Counted from the first letter of the stretch, positions 7,035 to 15,024 are shown. The stretch is 41,579 nt of DNA from Chloroflexota bacterium (GCA_028874195.1 JAPPLM010000068.1:1-41579), one strand, 5' to 3'. Notes: generated by a model from the sequence alone, not told the origin. A program made the numbers and translations.

Positions 7035-8855
7035 GTGGCTGTGCCGCGCACCCAGCCGTCGACCCAGCGCGATCTTCTCAACCTGCCCGTAATTGGGAGC
7101 TTTCTGCGCTGGAAGCATGCCCGGACATCAATGCAGGCTGTGCTGCTGGCAGTGTCGGCGCTCATCCTCTATGACGGTTTCTGGGGTCCGCAACTCGCGC
7201 CCAAGAATCTCGCCGGCGTGTTGCCCTGGGTGCATTGGCGGGGCTTGGTGGTGCTGGCGCTGCTCATTGCGGGCAACATCTTTTGCATGGCGTGCCCGTT
7301 CATGCTGCCGCGCCGCCTGGCCAAGAAGCTCCTGCCCGCCAACCGGCGCTGGCCGAAGGTCATTCGCAACAAGTGGCTGGCGCTTGGCGTTCTCTTGGTC
7401 TTCTTCTGGGCGTATGAGGCCTTCGATCTGTGGGCGAGTCCCTGGCTCACGGCGTGGGTGGCCTTGACGTACTTTGTGGCGGCCTTCGCCATTGACGGCA
7501 TCTTTCGCGGCGCGGCCTTTTGCAAGTACGTCTGTCCCATCGGACAGTTCCACTTCGTCCACGGCATGGTCTCGCCGCTGGAGGTGAAGGTGCGCCAGCC
7601 GGACCTCTGCGGTTCGTGTCCGACCAAAGACTGCATCAAGGGGCGCTATGCGCAGAGGCCTGAGCCGGACGTTCTTCGTCACTCCCGCGAGACGAACGCC
7701 GCGCAGGACTCACCTTCTCTGTCGGCATTAAGCTGGTCTGCAAAGAGTCACCCTCACCCCGACCCTCTCCCTCAAGGGAGAGGGAGTCCCCCGAGTTTGG
7801 GCGAGGGAATTGGGGTCCCGGGTAAATCGCTGGACGCTACAAGAGGAAATTCCAATAGTGAGCCCGGCATCCGTCATTCCCGCGCAAGCGGGAATCCATC
7901 TTCTGCAGGGCGAGTGGGTCAAGAGCCTGCGCCGACGACATCTGAATCTTCCCACCGTGAAAGCAAGCAATCTTCAATAAAGGAGCCTAAGCAAGCCGAG
8001 AGAGACATCGCCATCCCCGCCGGCCTCCAACTCGTGCAGACCGGCTGCGAACTGTGGCTCTTCCAAGAACGCAAAGTCGGCAACATGGACTGTACGTTCT
8101 GCCTGGACTGCATTCAGGCCTGTCCTTACGACAACGTCGGCATCCAGCTCCGCGCTCCCACCAGCGAGTTCCGCAAACTGGATCAATTGCACTCCGGCGT
8201 CGGCGCGCTGGCGCAGCGCATCGACCTGGCGGCGCTCGTGTACGTGCTCGTGTTCGCGGCCTTTGTGAACGCTTTCGGCATGGTAGCGCCGGTCTACGCA
8301 CTGGAACAGTGGCTCGCCGGGCAACTCGGTGTGACCAGTGAGCCGGTGGTGCTGGGCGTGCTGTTTATAGTGGGCCTCGTGGCGCTGCCGTTTGTGCTGG
8401 TGACCGCTGCGGCGTGGTCCAGCCGCGCCCTCAGCGGGAGCCGTGAAACGCTGGCGGCCACGGCGACACGCTTCAGCTTTGCCCTCATTCCCATCGGCTT
8501 TGGGATGTGGTTAGCGCACTACGGCTTCCACTTCCTCATCGGTGCATTGACCGCAATTCCCGTGACGCAGAGCTTTCTCGCGGACTTCGGCGTGATCCTA
8601 CTGGGTGCTCCCCAATGGGAGTTGGCCGCAATCGTGCCAGATTCCTGGTTGGTGCCGCTTGAACTACTGCTGCTGGAACTCGGCATGCTCGTTTCGCTGA
8701 CGGTTGGCTATCGCATCGCCAGAAAACAACACGGCTCCATGGCAAGGGCTATTCGTGCGCTCCTACCCTGGGCGGTTATCATTGTACTGTTGTTCTTTAC
8801 CGGCGCCTGGATGATGACGCAGCCGATGGAGATGCGCGGGATAATTCTGGGATAG
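7035..8855 (+). CDS. Membrane-bound polyferredoxin (NapH/CcoG-like) carrying in-frame repeat insertions
   Basis: Encodes 606 residues. Residues 33-160 contain several membrane helices and a first Cys pair (FCMACPF, C84/C87). CKYVCPIGQFHF (C163, C167) and LCGSCPTKDC (C192, C195, C200) follow. A second cluster, CTFCLDCIQACP, lies at 353-363, and further helices fill 395-606. This layout is that of membrane 4Fe-4S proteins that pass electrons to or across the membrane (NapH, CcoG/FixG, NosR relatives). Between C200 and about residue 325 lies a low-complexity stretch, HPHPDPLPQGRG (239-250) and RHSRASGNP (280-288), which are literal translations of two dispersed palindromic repeats. The start is GTG with AAGGA 8 bases upstream. 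It is coupled to the YtkA/FixH-like gene before it, and a one-helix protein follows. Confidence 0.85.
   Translation: MAVPRTQPSTQRDLLNLPVIGSFLRWKHARTSMQAVLLAVSALILYDGFWGPQLAPKNLAGVLPWVHWRGLVVLALLIAGNIFCMACPFMLPRRLAKKLLPANRRWPKVIRNKWLALGVLLVFFWAYEAFDLWASPWLTAWVALTYFVAAFAIDGIFRGAAFCKYVCPIGQFHFVHGMVSPLEVKVRQPDLCGSCPTKDCIKGRYAQRPEPDVLRHSRETNAAQDSPSLSALSWSAKSHPHPDPLPQGRGSPPSLGEGIGVPGKSLDATRGNSNSEPGIRHSRASGNPSSAGRVGQEPAPTTSESSHRESKQSSIKEPKQAERDIAIPAGLQLVQTGCELWLFQERKVGNMDCTFCLDCIQACPYDNVGIQLRAPTSEFRKLDQLHSGVGALAQRIDLAALVYVLVFAAFVNAFGMVAPVYALEQWLAGQLGVTSEPVVLGVLFIVGLVALPFVLVTAAAWSSRALSGSRETLAATATRFSFALIPIGFGMWLAHYGFHFLIGALTAIPVTQSFLADFGVILLGAPQWELAAIVPDSWLVPLELLLLELGMLVSLTVGYRIARKQHGSMARAIRALLPWAVIIVLLFFTGAWMMTQPMEMRGIILG
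7748..7785 (+). repeat. Dispersed palindromic repeat, family B, inside the polyferredoxin gene
   Basis: Contains ccctctccctcaagggagag, a hairpin (ccctctccct/agggagaggg) read as HPDPLPQGRG in the host frame. A related copy lies at 37909-37940 outside genes. The insertion keeps the frame open. Confidence 0.75.
7873..7902 (+). repeat. Dispersed palindromic repeat, family A, inside the polyferredoxin gene
   Basis: gtcattcccgcgcaagcggg followed by aatccatctt, identical to the intergenic copy at 1206-1235. In the host frame it is read as RHSRASGNPS. Confidence 0.85.
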
Positions 8856-8916
8856 GATCGGCGCTTCAGCAATGAACTTGTACGGGGCATTCAGTAGAGT
8901 TGGGTAGCAAAAACCG

Positions 8917-9165
8917 ATGAATTCGCGTCGCATAAACCGCTATTGCCGAACAACGCAAGCCGCAGGGGAGCACCGCGGTGCGCCACGCTCGGGCCGGCTC
9001 GCGCTCGCGGTTCCACTTCACATGCTGCCGGCCCCGCTGGAGCATGGCGCGTTGGGCGTGTGGGACGAGGTGGCTGTGGGTGCGCTCCTCGTCGGCTGCG
9101 CCGTAGCGTACACGCTCTGGTTCTACCTCACCGGACGCAAAGAGAAGCCACAGGACGAAGAGTAA
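8917..9165 (+). CDS. Small one-helix membrane protein, unknown function
   Basis: 82 residues from the ATG at 8917. The conserved-looking part is the C-terminal half: MLPAPLEHGALGVWDEVAVG, then one membrane helix (GALLVGCAVAYTLWFYL), then a charged tail (TGRKEKPQDEE). The N-terminal 35 residues are Arg-rich and look less like protein, so the true start may be the ATG at 9022, giving 47 residues. Neither start has a strong ribosome-binding site. It follows the polyferredoxin by 61 bases on the same strand and faces terC. By position it resembles the tiny FixS/CcoS-type membrane proteins, but no sequence signature proves that. Confidence 0.5.
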   Translation: MNSRRINRYCRTTQAAGEHRGAPRSGRLALAVPLHMLPAPLEHGALGVWDEVAVGALLVGCAVAYTLWFYLTGRKEKPQDEE

Positions 9166-9204
9166 GTACTGCTCACCGACAGGAGTGACCGTGTGAAAGG
9201 CGCG

Positions 9205-10203
9205 TCACTCGGCGTCGTGCGGCCGGAGCAGCGATGCGATGACTGACCCGCCCAGCAGCACTCCAACCACGGCCAGGGAGTACACCGGCTGTTCGTGGAA
9301 AGCAGATGCTACCACCTCGATCCCCTCGAGCACGGGTGTAAAGAAGTGGTCGCCTTTAGGTACGCCGTGGAAGTCGCCCACGACCATCTTGATGCCCACG
9401 AAAACGAGCACGAGGCCGAGGCCCACGCTGAGATAGTGGAACCGGTCCATCAAGTTCGCGAGCAGGAAGTACAGGGCGCGCAGGCCGAGAATGGCGAAGA
9501 TGTTTGCCGAGTAGACGATGAAGGGTTCGCGTGTGATGGCGAAAATTGCGGGCACGGAATCGAGGGCAAAGACCACGTCGGTCACGTTCACCACGAGCAG
9601 CACGAGCAACAGCGGCGTTGCCAGCCAGCGGCCGTCGACCTTTACGATGTAACTTCCGCCATGGTAGTTCGCGGTGCTTGGGAGAATCTTGCGAAAGATG
9701 CGGACGGCGAAATTGCGCTCGGGATCGGTATCCTCGTCACCCTTGATCAGAATGCGAAAACCGGTATAGATGAGGAAGCCGCCAAAGACGAAGATCATCC
9801 AATGGAAGGTATTCAAGAGGGCGGCGCCGACCAGGATAAACGTGCCGCGTAAGATGATGGCGGCGAGAATCCCCCAAAAGAGCACGTTGTAGCGATACTC
9901 GTGGGGTACCGCAAAGTACGTGAAGATGATCAAGAAGACGAAGAGGTTGTCGACACTCAGAGTCCACTCGATGAGATAGCCCGTGATGAACTCCGTGCCG
10001 CGTTCGGGCCCGGCAAAGATGAACATGCCGACGGCGAAGATGAGAGCGAGGCTCACCCAAATTGCCACCCACGTAGCCGCTTCACGGGGTTTTATGACAT
10101 GAGCGCCCCGGTGAAACACCAGCAGGTCGAGGATGAGTAGAGTGAGAACGACGGCGGTGAAGCCTATCCAGAGTACGGGCGAGTTGAACGTTCCGAGCAT
10201 CAT
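9205..10203 (-). CDS. TerC-family integral membrane protein
   Basis: 332 residues with about nine membrane helices. Family features are visible: an acidic motif in a helix (YLIEWTLSVDNLFVFLII), a second repeat-like motif (NVTDVVFALDSVPAIFAI) and a cytoplasmic loop between them (DEDTDPERNFAVRIFRKILP). TerC/Alx proteins export or balance metal ions such as manganese; the acidic residues in the two SVDN/FALDS motifs are thought to bind the ion. It starts with two adjacent ATGs preceded by GAAGGAAG. It is convergent with the small membrane protein on its left. The leader upstream contains two hairpins. Confidence 0.9.
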   Translation of the reverse strand: MMLGTFNSPVLWIGFTAVVLTLLILDLLVFHRGAHVIKPREAATWVAIWVSLALIFAVGMFIFAGPERGTEFITGYLIEWTLSVDNLFVFLIIFTYFAVPHEYRYNVLFWGILAAIILRGTFILVGAALLNTFHWMIFVFGGFLIYTGFRILIKGDEDTDPERNFAVRIFRKILPSTANYHGGSYIVKVDGRWLATPLLLVLLVVNVTDVVFALDSVPAIFAITREPFIVYSANIFAILGLRALYFLLANLMDRFHYLSVGLGLVLVFVGIKMVVGDFHGVPKGDHFFTPVLEGIEVVASAFHEQPVYSLAVVGVLLGGSVIASLLRPHDAE

Positions 10204-10521
10204 TGCTTCCTTCGACAGATTAGGGATCAGTCAAAATTCATGTCAGCGCGCGACACAATTAAGGCACCGTCGTATCGGTGCCGTTTACCCACTCTGGAAA
10301 GAGGAATTGTGCGCTGGCGCACGTCTCCTATAGTAGCGCACTGCGGGCATGAGCGTCACATGGCTGCAGTGAGTAAAGGATTTCCGGTAGAGGCAGCGAG
10401 TTCAGATCATCTAGAGTAGCGCCCGTTGGCAACCGCATAGGGTGTAAGATTGCAAGTAGTACTTTCAATTTTACACCCTTTTAGCGCCGCCCTTAATGAC
10501 ACTGAGAGTCAGATAGCGGGG
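10204..10521. other. Intergenic region with three hairpins, no gene
   Basis: About 320 bases upstream of terC and downstream of panC, both on the minus strand. It holds perfect hairpins ggcaccg/cggtgcc (10263-10282) and gtgcgc/gcgcac (10309-10322), and a longer weak-stem hairpin at 10440-10478. The first two would be in the terC leader if transcription starts beyond 10322. Confidence 0.55.
10440..10478. terminator. Hairpin, possible transcript end
   Basis: A 13-bp stem, gggtgtaagattg against caattttacaccc (one G-T pair), with a small inner stem aagt/actt. TTTT follows on the plus strand. On the minus strand it lies 44 bases beyond the panC stop but lacks a T-run, so its direction is uncertain. 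Confidence 0.4.
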
Positions 10522-11376
10522 TCAACTTGAGGGAGAGCTGTCGCTGCCTAACTCGATGGCGTCGATGAGGCGCGTAGTTCCAATTCTGGCGGCGAGAGAG
10601 GCAAGAGCCGGGCGCTCGATTGTGGTTAGTGCTTCCAGGCTCTCATCGTCGGCGACGCTGACGTATTCCACGTCGAGGAGGGGTTCCCGCGCGAGGACCG
10701 CGCGCATGGCGGCGCGCAAGACGTCGGCATTGCGCTCGCCGGCGACAAAGCCCTGCTGCGCTGCTTGGAGCGCTTGGTAGAGGGCGTTCGCCGCCTGGCG
10801 TTCAGCCGGTTTCAGGTGCACGTTGCGACTGGAGTGGGCGAGGCCGTCCGGTTCTCGCACGGTTTCCACCGGTACGATAGTGGTGGGGATGTTGAGGTCG
10901 CGCACCATGCGGCGGATGACGCGGAGTTGCTGGGCGTCTTTGCGACCCAAATAGACCCGATGGGGCTGCACGATATTGAGCAACTTGCAGACCACCGTGG
11001 TAACGCCGCGAAAGTGACCCGGGCGCGCTGCGCCTTCCAGGCGATCGGTGAGCTTCTCGACATCCACGTACGTGCTGAATTCTGCTGTGTACATGGTTTC
11101 AGCTTCAGGGACGAAGACGGCATCCACACCGGCTTCTTCGAAGAGAGCAAGATCGCGCGGCAGGTCGCGGGGATAGGTGTTGAAGTCCTCGTTTTGTCCA
11201 AATTGCAGTGAATTGACGAATACTGTGGCCCAGCAGTGATCGTTAGCATCGCGGGCGGCCCGCACCAGCGCCATGTGGCCCGCGTGCAGATAGCCCATAG
11301 TGGGCACCAGCCCAAGGCTGCCCCGGGCCTCTTGGCGAGCGGCGCGAACGGCTGGGATTGTGTGCAGAATCTGCAT
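10522..11376 (-). CDS. panC: Pantoate--beta-alanine ligase
   Basis: A 284-residue cytoplasmic ligase that joins pantoate and beta-alanine with ATP to give pantothenate. LVPTMGYLHAGH (residues 23-34, H31/H34) is the HIGH-type ATP-binding motif. TVFVNSLQFGQNEDFNTYPR is the pantoate-binding region, where the usual Pro after Asn is Ser. YLGRKDAQQL and HSSRNVHL match the later nucleotide-binding motifs. Length is typical. It is the last gene of the minus-strand cluster DUF2520-panB-panC, but a 228-base gap with two repeat elements separates it from panB. No clear ribosome-binding site is seen at this ATG. Confidence 0.93.
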   Translation of the reverse strand: MQILHTIPAVRAARQEARGSLGLVPTMGYLHAGHMALVRAARDANDHCWATVFVNSLQFGQNEDFNTYPRDLPRDLALFEEAGVDAVFVPEAETMYTAEFSTYVDVEKLTDRLEGAARPGHFRGVTTVVCKLLNIVQPHRVYLGRKDAQQLRVIRRMVRDLNIPTTIVPVETVREPDGLAHSSRNVHLKPAERQAANALYQALQAAQQGFVAGERNADVLRAAMRAVLAREPLLDVEYVSVADDESLEALTTIERPALASLAARIGTTRLIDAIELGSDSSPSS

Positions 11377-11440
11377 GTGAGAGTGCTTGGTTGATGCTTA
11401 GAGAAGAATCCAGGCGGTGCCTTTGCGCCCTTGCAACCCC

Positions 11441-11475
11441 GTTCCCGCTCACCTTTCGACACGCTTAGGGCGAAC
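11441..11475 (-). repeat. Degenerate copy of repeat family C
   Basis: gttcccgctcacctttcgac, continuing to gcttagggcgaacag, is a diverged version of the neighbouring family C element. It lies in the panB-panC gap. Confidence 0.45.
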
Positions 11476-11502
11476 AGAAACGCTTCTAGGATGGGCATGG
11501 CC

Positions 11503-11559
11503 CCGTTCACCCTTCGACCCTTCGGCAAGCTCAGGACAGGCAAGCTCAGGGCGAACGGA
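11503..11559 (-). repeat. Dispersed repeat, family C (composite)
   Basis: cgttcacccttcgacccttc followed by ggcaagctcaggacaggc and a second caagctcagggcgaacgg. This is the reverse complement of the 'ccgttcgtcctgagcttgtc' element. A near-identical composite lies at 28946-28999. It sits between panB and panC. Confidence 0.75.
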
Positions 11560-11604
11560 TTAGTCGTAGCGGGCGCAAAGAGGATTCCCAGTAAATCTTC
11601 GTGA

Positions 11605-12477
11605 TTAGTCTTCGTCAGAGGCCGAAATCAGGGTCTCTTTACGCAAGGCGCGTGCGACTTCGTTGGGCAGCATGAAGCTGTGTTCGCGGGTAGGAAACGC
11701 CCTGTTTTCGACGTCCTGCACATAGGCATTTACCGCGGCGCGCATCGCTTCGCCCAATTTCGCGTAGGCCTTGGCATGCCGAGGGTGCACGGCGTGTGGA
11801 TTCAGCCCGAGGAGATCGTGCAATACCTGAATCTGACCGTCACAGTGGACGCCTGCGCCGATACCGATGGTGGGAATGGAGAGGGACTCGGTGATCTTCT
11901 GCGCCAGCGTGGCCGGAATGCTCTCCAGGACAATGGCGAACGCGCCCGCGCGCTCGAGGGCAAGCGCATCGCTTTGCAGTTCTTCCGCCTCCGCCAGTGT
12001 GCGCCCCTGTGCCCGGTAGCCGCCGAGTTGATGGACCGATTGTGGGGTGAGTCCGATATGCCCCATCACCGGAATGCCGGCATCTACCAGATGGGCCGTT
12101 ACCGTTACGGTTTGCTTGCCGCCTTCCAGCTTTACCCCGTGCGCGCCGCCCTCCTTGATCAACTGCCCGGCGTTAAGCAGCGCGCGCTCGTTGGAAACCT
12201 GGTACGAGAGAAAGGGCATGTCGGCTATCACCATAGCCCGGCGCGTGCCGCGCACCACGGCTTGGGTGTGGCGCAAGATGTCGTTCACGGTCACCGGCAA
12301 GGTATTCTCGTAGCCAAGCACCGTGTTGCCCAAGCTGTCGCCGACCAGGATTGCGGGCACACCGGCAGCCTCTACGAAGTGCGCCAGCGGCGCGTCGTAC
12401 GCCGTCAGCATTACGATCTTGCGGCCCTCCGCCTTCATCCGCTTGAGGTCGGCGATGGTAACGCGCTCGGTGCTCAT
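11605..12477 (-). CDS. panB: 3-methyl-2-oxobutanoate hydroxymethyltransferase
   Basis: A 290-residue TIM-barrel enzyme that makes ketopantoate from ketoisovalerate and methylene-tetrahydrofolate. IVMLTAYDAPLAHFVEAAG, ILVGDSLGNTVLGY (metal-binding Asp), VIADMPFLSYQ, GAHGVKLEGG (Glu ligand), MGHIGLTPQS and IGIGAGVHCDGQIQVLHD are the family motifs in order. Its ATG overlaps the stop of the upstream DUF2520 gene (ATGA), with GAGGGAC upstream, so translation is coupled. This is the second gene of the pantothenate cluster. Confidence 0.95.
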   Translation of the reverse strand: MSTERVTIADLKRMKAEGRKIVMLTAYDAPLAHFVEAAGVPAILVGDSLGNTVLGYENTLPVTVNDILRHTQAVVRGTRRAMVIADMPFLSYQVSNERALLNAGQLIKEGGAHGVKLEGGKQTVTVTAHLVDAGIPVMGHIGLTPQSVHQLGGYRAQGRTLAEAEELQSDALALERAGAFAIVLESIPATLAQKITESLSIPTIGIGAGVHCDGQIQVLHDLLGLNPHAVHPRHAKAYAKLGEAMRAAVNAYVQDVENRAFPTREHSFMLPNEVARALRKETLISASDED

Positions 12478-13385
12478 GACGTCCCTCGGTTCTTGAGCGT
12501 CGCGCTCAGAAGTGACCGCAACTCACGTTCGAGTGCAGCTTTGTCAGCGGCGCAATCTTTGTCGAAAGCGCCATCGTTGTCATCAATAGCTACGAGATTA
12601 TTGTATATCATTGCAAGGGCCATTGCAGCGTACGGAAAAGCCTGTTGGGGGGCGGCCTCACGAATTGCCGTGAGGTTGCGTTGTACTGTTGCCCAGTCCC
12701 CACGTGCTATGGGACCGGTGAGGGCATCCTCCGACCCAAGACGACGAAGGTTATGCACGGTGCCTTGCAGTAAGGGAACCAAGGCCTCCAGCCCTTCCTG
12801 TTCCGATTTCCCAATAGCTTGCCAGAGTTCGACGCCGGCATGGGCGAGGGCCACGGTGTAGTTGGAGACGAGCACCGCCGCCGCATGATAGGCCGGCCGC
12901 GCCACGGCTGGCACATAGCCCCAGGTGCACTCCAGAGAAGTTGCGATCTCCTTGAGTTGGGTGAGAAGCGGCTCTTCCGCCTCGATGCCAATAAACGAGC
13001 CGGGCAGATTTGCAAATGCCGCCTGGGCGTCCGGCAGCGTCTGCAAAGGATGAAACGCGCCGGGCACTGCGCCATGCTGCGTTACCACGGCGAGTGCGGC
13101 TGCGGAGAGCGCGCCGCTGCAATGGACGACACCTTGTCCGGGCCGCCACGTATTGGCGCTGGCAATTGCCGGAATGCCGGAGTCGGGAGTGGTGATGAAG
13201 ACTAGATCGCAGGTGTCAGCGACACGTTGTGGGCCGGCAGCTTCACATTCCGACAGAACTGCAGCGAGCGATTCAGCTTGGGCAGGAGTCCTTCCCGCAA
13301 TTGCACGGACGACGTACCCACGATCCGCAAGGAGACGTGCCAGGCCTGATCCCACGCGGCCGGGCCCAATCACGCCGATGTTCAT
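12474..13385 (-). CDS. Rossmann-like/DUF2520 oxidoreductase in the pantothenate operon
   Basis: 303 residues. The N-terminal Rossmann domain has MNIGVIGPGRVGSGLARLL (loop at residues 6-14) and VVRAIAGRTPAQ after beta-2, whose Arg suggests NADPH. LVFITTPDSGIPAIA, VVHCSGALSAAAL and PGAFHPLQTLPD are typical of this family. The helical C-terminal half (RPAYHAAAVLVSNYTVALA, ALTGPIARGD) resembles ketopantoate-reductase and pyrroline-reductase-like dimer domains. It is the first gene of the cluster and overlaps panB by 4 bases. No classical panE is in the window, so reduction of ketopantoate to pantoate is a natural hypothesis. The start is ATG with AGGTGA 7 bases upstream. Confidence 0.85.
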   Translation of the reverse strand: MNIGVIGPGRVGSGLARLLADRGYVVRAIAGRTPAQAESLAAVLSECEAAGPQRVADTCDLVFITTPDSGIPAIASANTWRPGQGVVHCSGALSAAALAVVTQHGAVPGAFHPLQTLPDAQAAFANLPGSFIGIEAEEPLLTQLKEIATSLECTWGYVPAVARPAYHAAAVLVSNYTVALAHAGVELWQAIGKSEQEGLEALVPLLQGTVHNLRRLGSEDALTGPIARGDWATVQRNLTAIREAAPQQAFPYAAMALAMIYNNLVAIDDNDGAFDKDCAADKAALERELRSLLSATLKNRGTS

Positions 13386-13483
13386 GGATTTCTCACCTGG
13401 AAAGGTGTGGCTCTTCTACAGGGAACCGGACGACGGCGAGCCGCTGGAGTCGTCTCTGGTGGACTCTTCGCGGCGAATTGCTC

Positions 13484-14014
13484 TTACCGGATCATCCCGT
13501 CGATGCGGTCGCCGACGACTTCCAACGTTTGAATGGGGAACGTACCCGTCTCGATGATGTTCTTCAGGTCGGCAAGGAGAGTCTTGATTTCCGCTATCTG
13601 TTCCTGCTGGCCTGCAGAACCCAGCTTCGCCGCGGCCGCCAGCGAACGATCGACTTCAGCCAACTCGCGGATCGCAAGACCGCCCTCTTGCTCGCGCAGG
13701 TGAGCCCGTGCCCGGCTGACGCGCACCGATGCCCGCAGGAGGTGGTTCTGGAACTGCAGCACACTCACTTGCTGGCTCAGTGCCTCAGCTTGCTGCTCCA
13801 ATCCTGACACACGCGTATCTATTACGCTTGTGACCTGCGCCGCGTTCTGGGCCTGGTCGGCAGCAGTCTGAATGGTGGGACGGTCGCGCCAAAGGAAGAC
13901 GCCGAGGGCCAGCGCCGCAACTCCCGCAGCGACACCAATCAGCGCAAGCGCCAGTGTAATAACCCGTATCCAGCTTCCGAGCCGGGTAGCCAATGAGGGT
14001 CGTGCGTTAGCCAT
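13484..14014 (-). CDS. Single-helix membrane protein with coiled coil, unknown function
   Basis: 176 residues. One membrane helix at about residues 17-41 (VITLALALIGVAAGVAALAL) is followed by a long helical region with heptad character (DTRVSGLEQQAEALSQQVSV), then a charged helical tail. The N-terminal side is basic, so the tail probably faces outside. A weak AGGAGC lies about 12 bases before the ATG. It lies upstream of the DUF2520-panB cluster with a 98-base gap. No family is recognised. Confidence 0.65.
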   Translation of the reverse strand: MANARPSLATRLGSWIRVITLALALIGVAAGVAALALGVFLWRDRPTIQTAADQAQNAAQVTSVIDTRVSGLEQQAEALSQQVSVLQFQNHLLRASVRVSRARAHLREQEGGLAIRELAEVDRSLAAAAKLGSAGQQEQIAEIKTLLADLKNIIETGTFPIQTLEVVGDRIDGMIR

Positions 14015-14214
14015 GCTGTGGTTCTGCTCCTAGAAAGAGGATTTTGCAAGGTGTGGATGCCTACCCTTCAAGCATACCAAAGTGCGGCAGAGGCGCGTTT
14101 GCAGCGCAGGGCAGGCACACACCCGCAGCCACTGCGCAGTTCTCCGTCACTCCGCCGGAGGCCGGAGGCCAGAGGCCAGAGGCCAGGGACACGGTAGCTA
14201 ACAAGAATCTACAC

Positions 14215-14241
14215 CGTAGCGCGGGGGCTTGTCCCCCGCTT
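14215..14241 (+). repeat. Dispersed palindromic repeat, family D
   Basis: gtagcgcgggggcttgtccc followed by ccgctt; the stem gcggggg/cccccgc surrounds cttgt. Its reverse complement occurs at 15025-15050, on the other side of the GNAT gene. Confidence 0.75.
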
Positions 14242-14267
14242 GGGGAAGTGTGCAGGTGGCGCGAGAA

Positions 14268-14297
14268 AAGATGGATTCCCGCTTTCGCGGGAATGAC
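14268..14297 (-). repeat. Dispersed palindromic repeat, family A (inverted)
   Basis: aagatggattcccgctttcg followed by cgggaatgac, the reverse complement of the family A element. A direct-orientation copy lies at 15091. Confidence 0.8.
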
Positions 14298-14347
14298 GGA
14301 CGACGGCTCCTCGCGTTACCTTCTTACGTTCACCCATGTGCCCGCCT

Positions 14348-14860
14348 CTATTCGTCCTGCGGCTCCAAGGGCATGGCGTAGAAAATCTGCCGTGCTACTT
14401 CCTCGAACCCAAGATCGGGATAGAGGTGGCGGCCGATAGGATTCTGGTCCAGGGTCTCGATGCGGGCAAGTATCAGGTTCTGGTCGCGAAAGTACTGCAG
14501 GCAGTGCTCCAACAGCATGCGGCCGATCCCCTTGCCGCGAAACTTCTCGTCCACGGCCATATCGGGTATCTGGCCGACGCTATTGGTGCGGTTGATGCGC
14601 GTTGTGGCATAGCCGATTACTTCACCATCGTATTCGACCACAAAGCACTCTTCCGGATGAGCGGTGAGATCCATGGCAACCATGGGCCATTTGCGTTCGC
14701 CCCAGGGAACGGGCAAGAGCCCAGGCCAAGCGTGTTCGATGTTATTCTCGATGCTAACACCCGTAAAGGCGGCGATGGTAAGCTCCTTGACGCGCGCCTC
14801 GTCGCGTGGTTCATATGGGCGTATGCTCAATTCCTTGAGAAAATCCTCAGCGACCGGCAT
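14348..14860 (-). CDS. GNAT-family N-acetyltransferase
   Basis: 170 residues with a standard GNAT fold. LSIRPYEPRDEARVKELTIAA is the N-terminal beta-alpha unit. DMAVDEKFRGKGIGRMLLEH contains the acetyl-CoA pyrophosphate-binding motif (RGKGIG). ETLDQNPIGRHLYPDLGFEEV is the C-terminal motif B region. The substrate is not predictable. The gene is isolated: both sides hold repeats of families A and D in mirrored orientation. Confidence 0.88.
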   Translation of the reverse strand: MPVAEDFLKELSIRPYEPRDEARVKELTIAAFTGVSIENNIEHAWPGLLPVPWGERKWPMVAMDLTAHPEECFVVEYDGEVIGYATTRINRTNSVGQIPDMAVDEKFRGKGIGRMLLEHCLQYFRDQNLILARIETLDQNPIGRHLYPDLGFEEVARQIFYAMPLEPQDE

Positions 14861-15024
14861 TATTCACCGTCCTGGTGTTCTTGGTTTGCAGCGGAATCTT
14901 GATCTTCATGAGTTGGAGCAGCAGCCGAGAAATTCGTGTTTGTCTCTTGTTTCGGCGTCGCAATGACCTTCTGCCATGAGGTAGAGGCAACGCACTGTTG
15001 AAATACCGCGCGCACTGGACGCTA

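Larger units (their letters stand above)
14015..14347. other. Intergenic repeats, no gene
   Basis: Contains a short tandem run of ccagagg/ccggagg heptamers (about 14154-14187), a family D palindrome (14215-14241) and an inverted family A element (14268-14297). No coding sequence is supported. Confidence 0.6.

Noticed and set aside
10204-10330. yybP-ykoY manganese riboswitch before terC
   Set aside because: Context fits, but the conserved loop sequences were not found by eye; only simple hairpins are visible.
11680-12861. Long plus-strand open frame opposite panB and the DUF2520 gene
   Set aside because: Both minus-strand genes have full motif sets; the plus frame has none.
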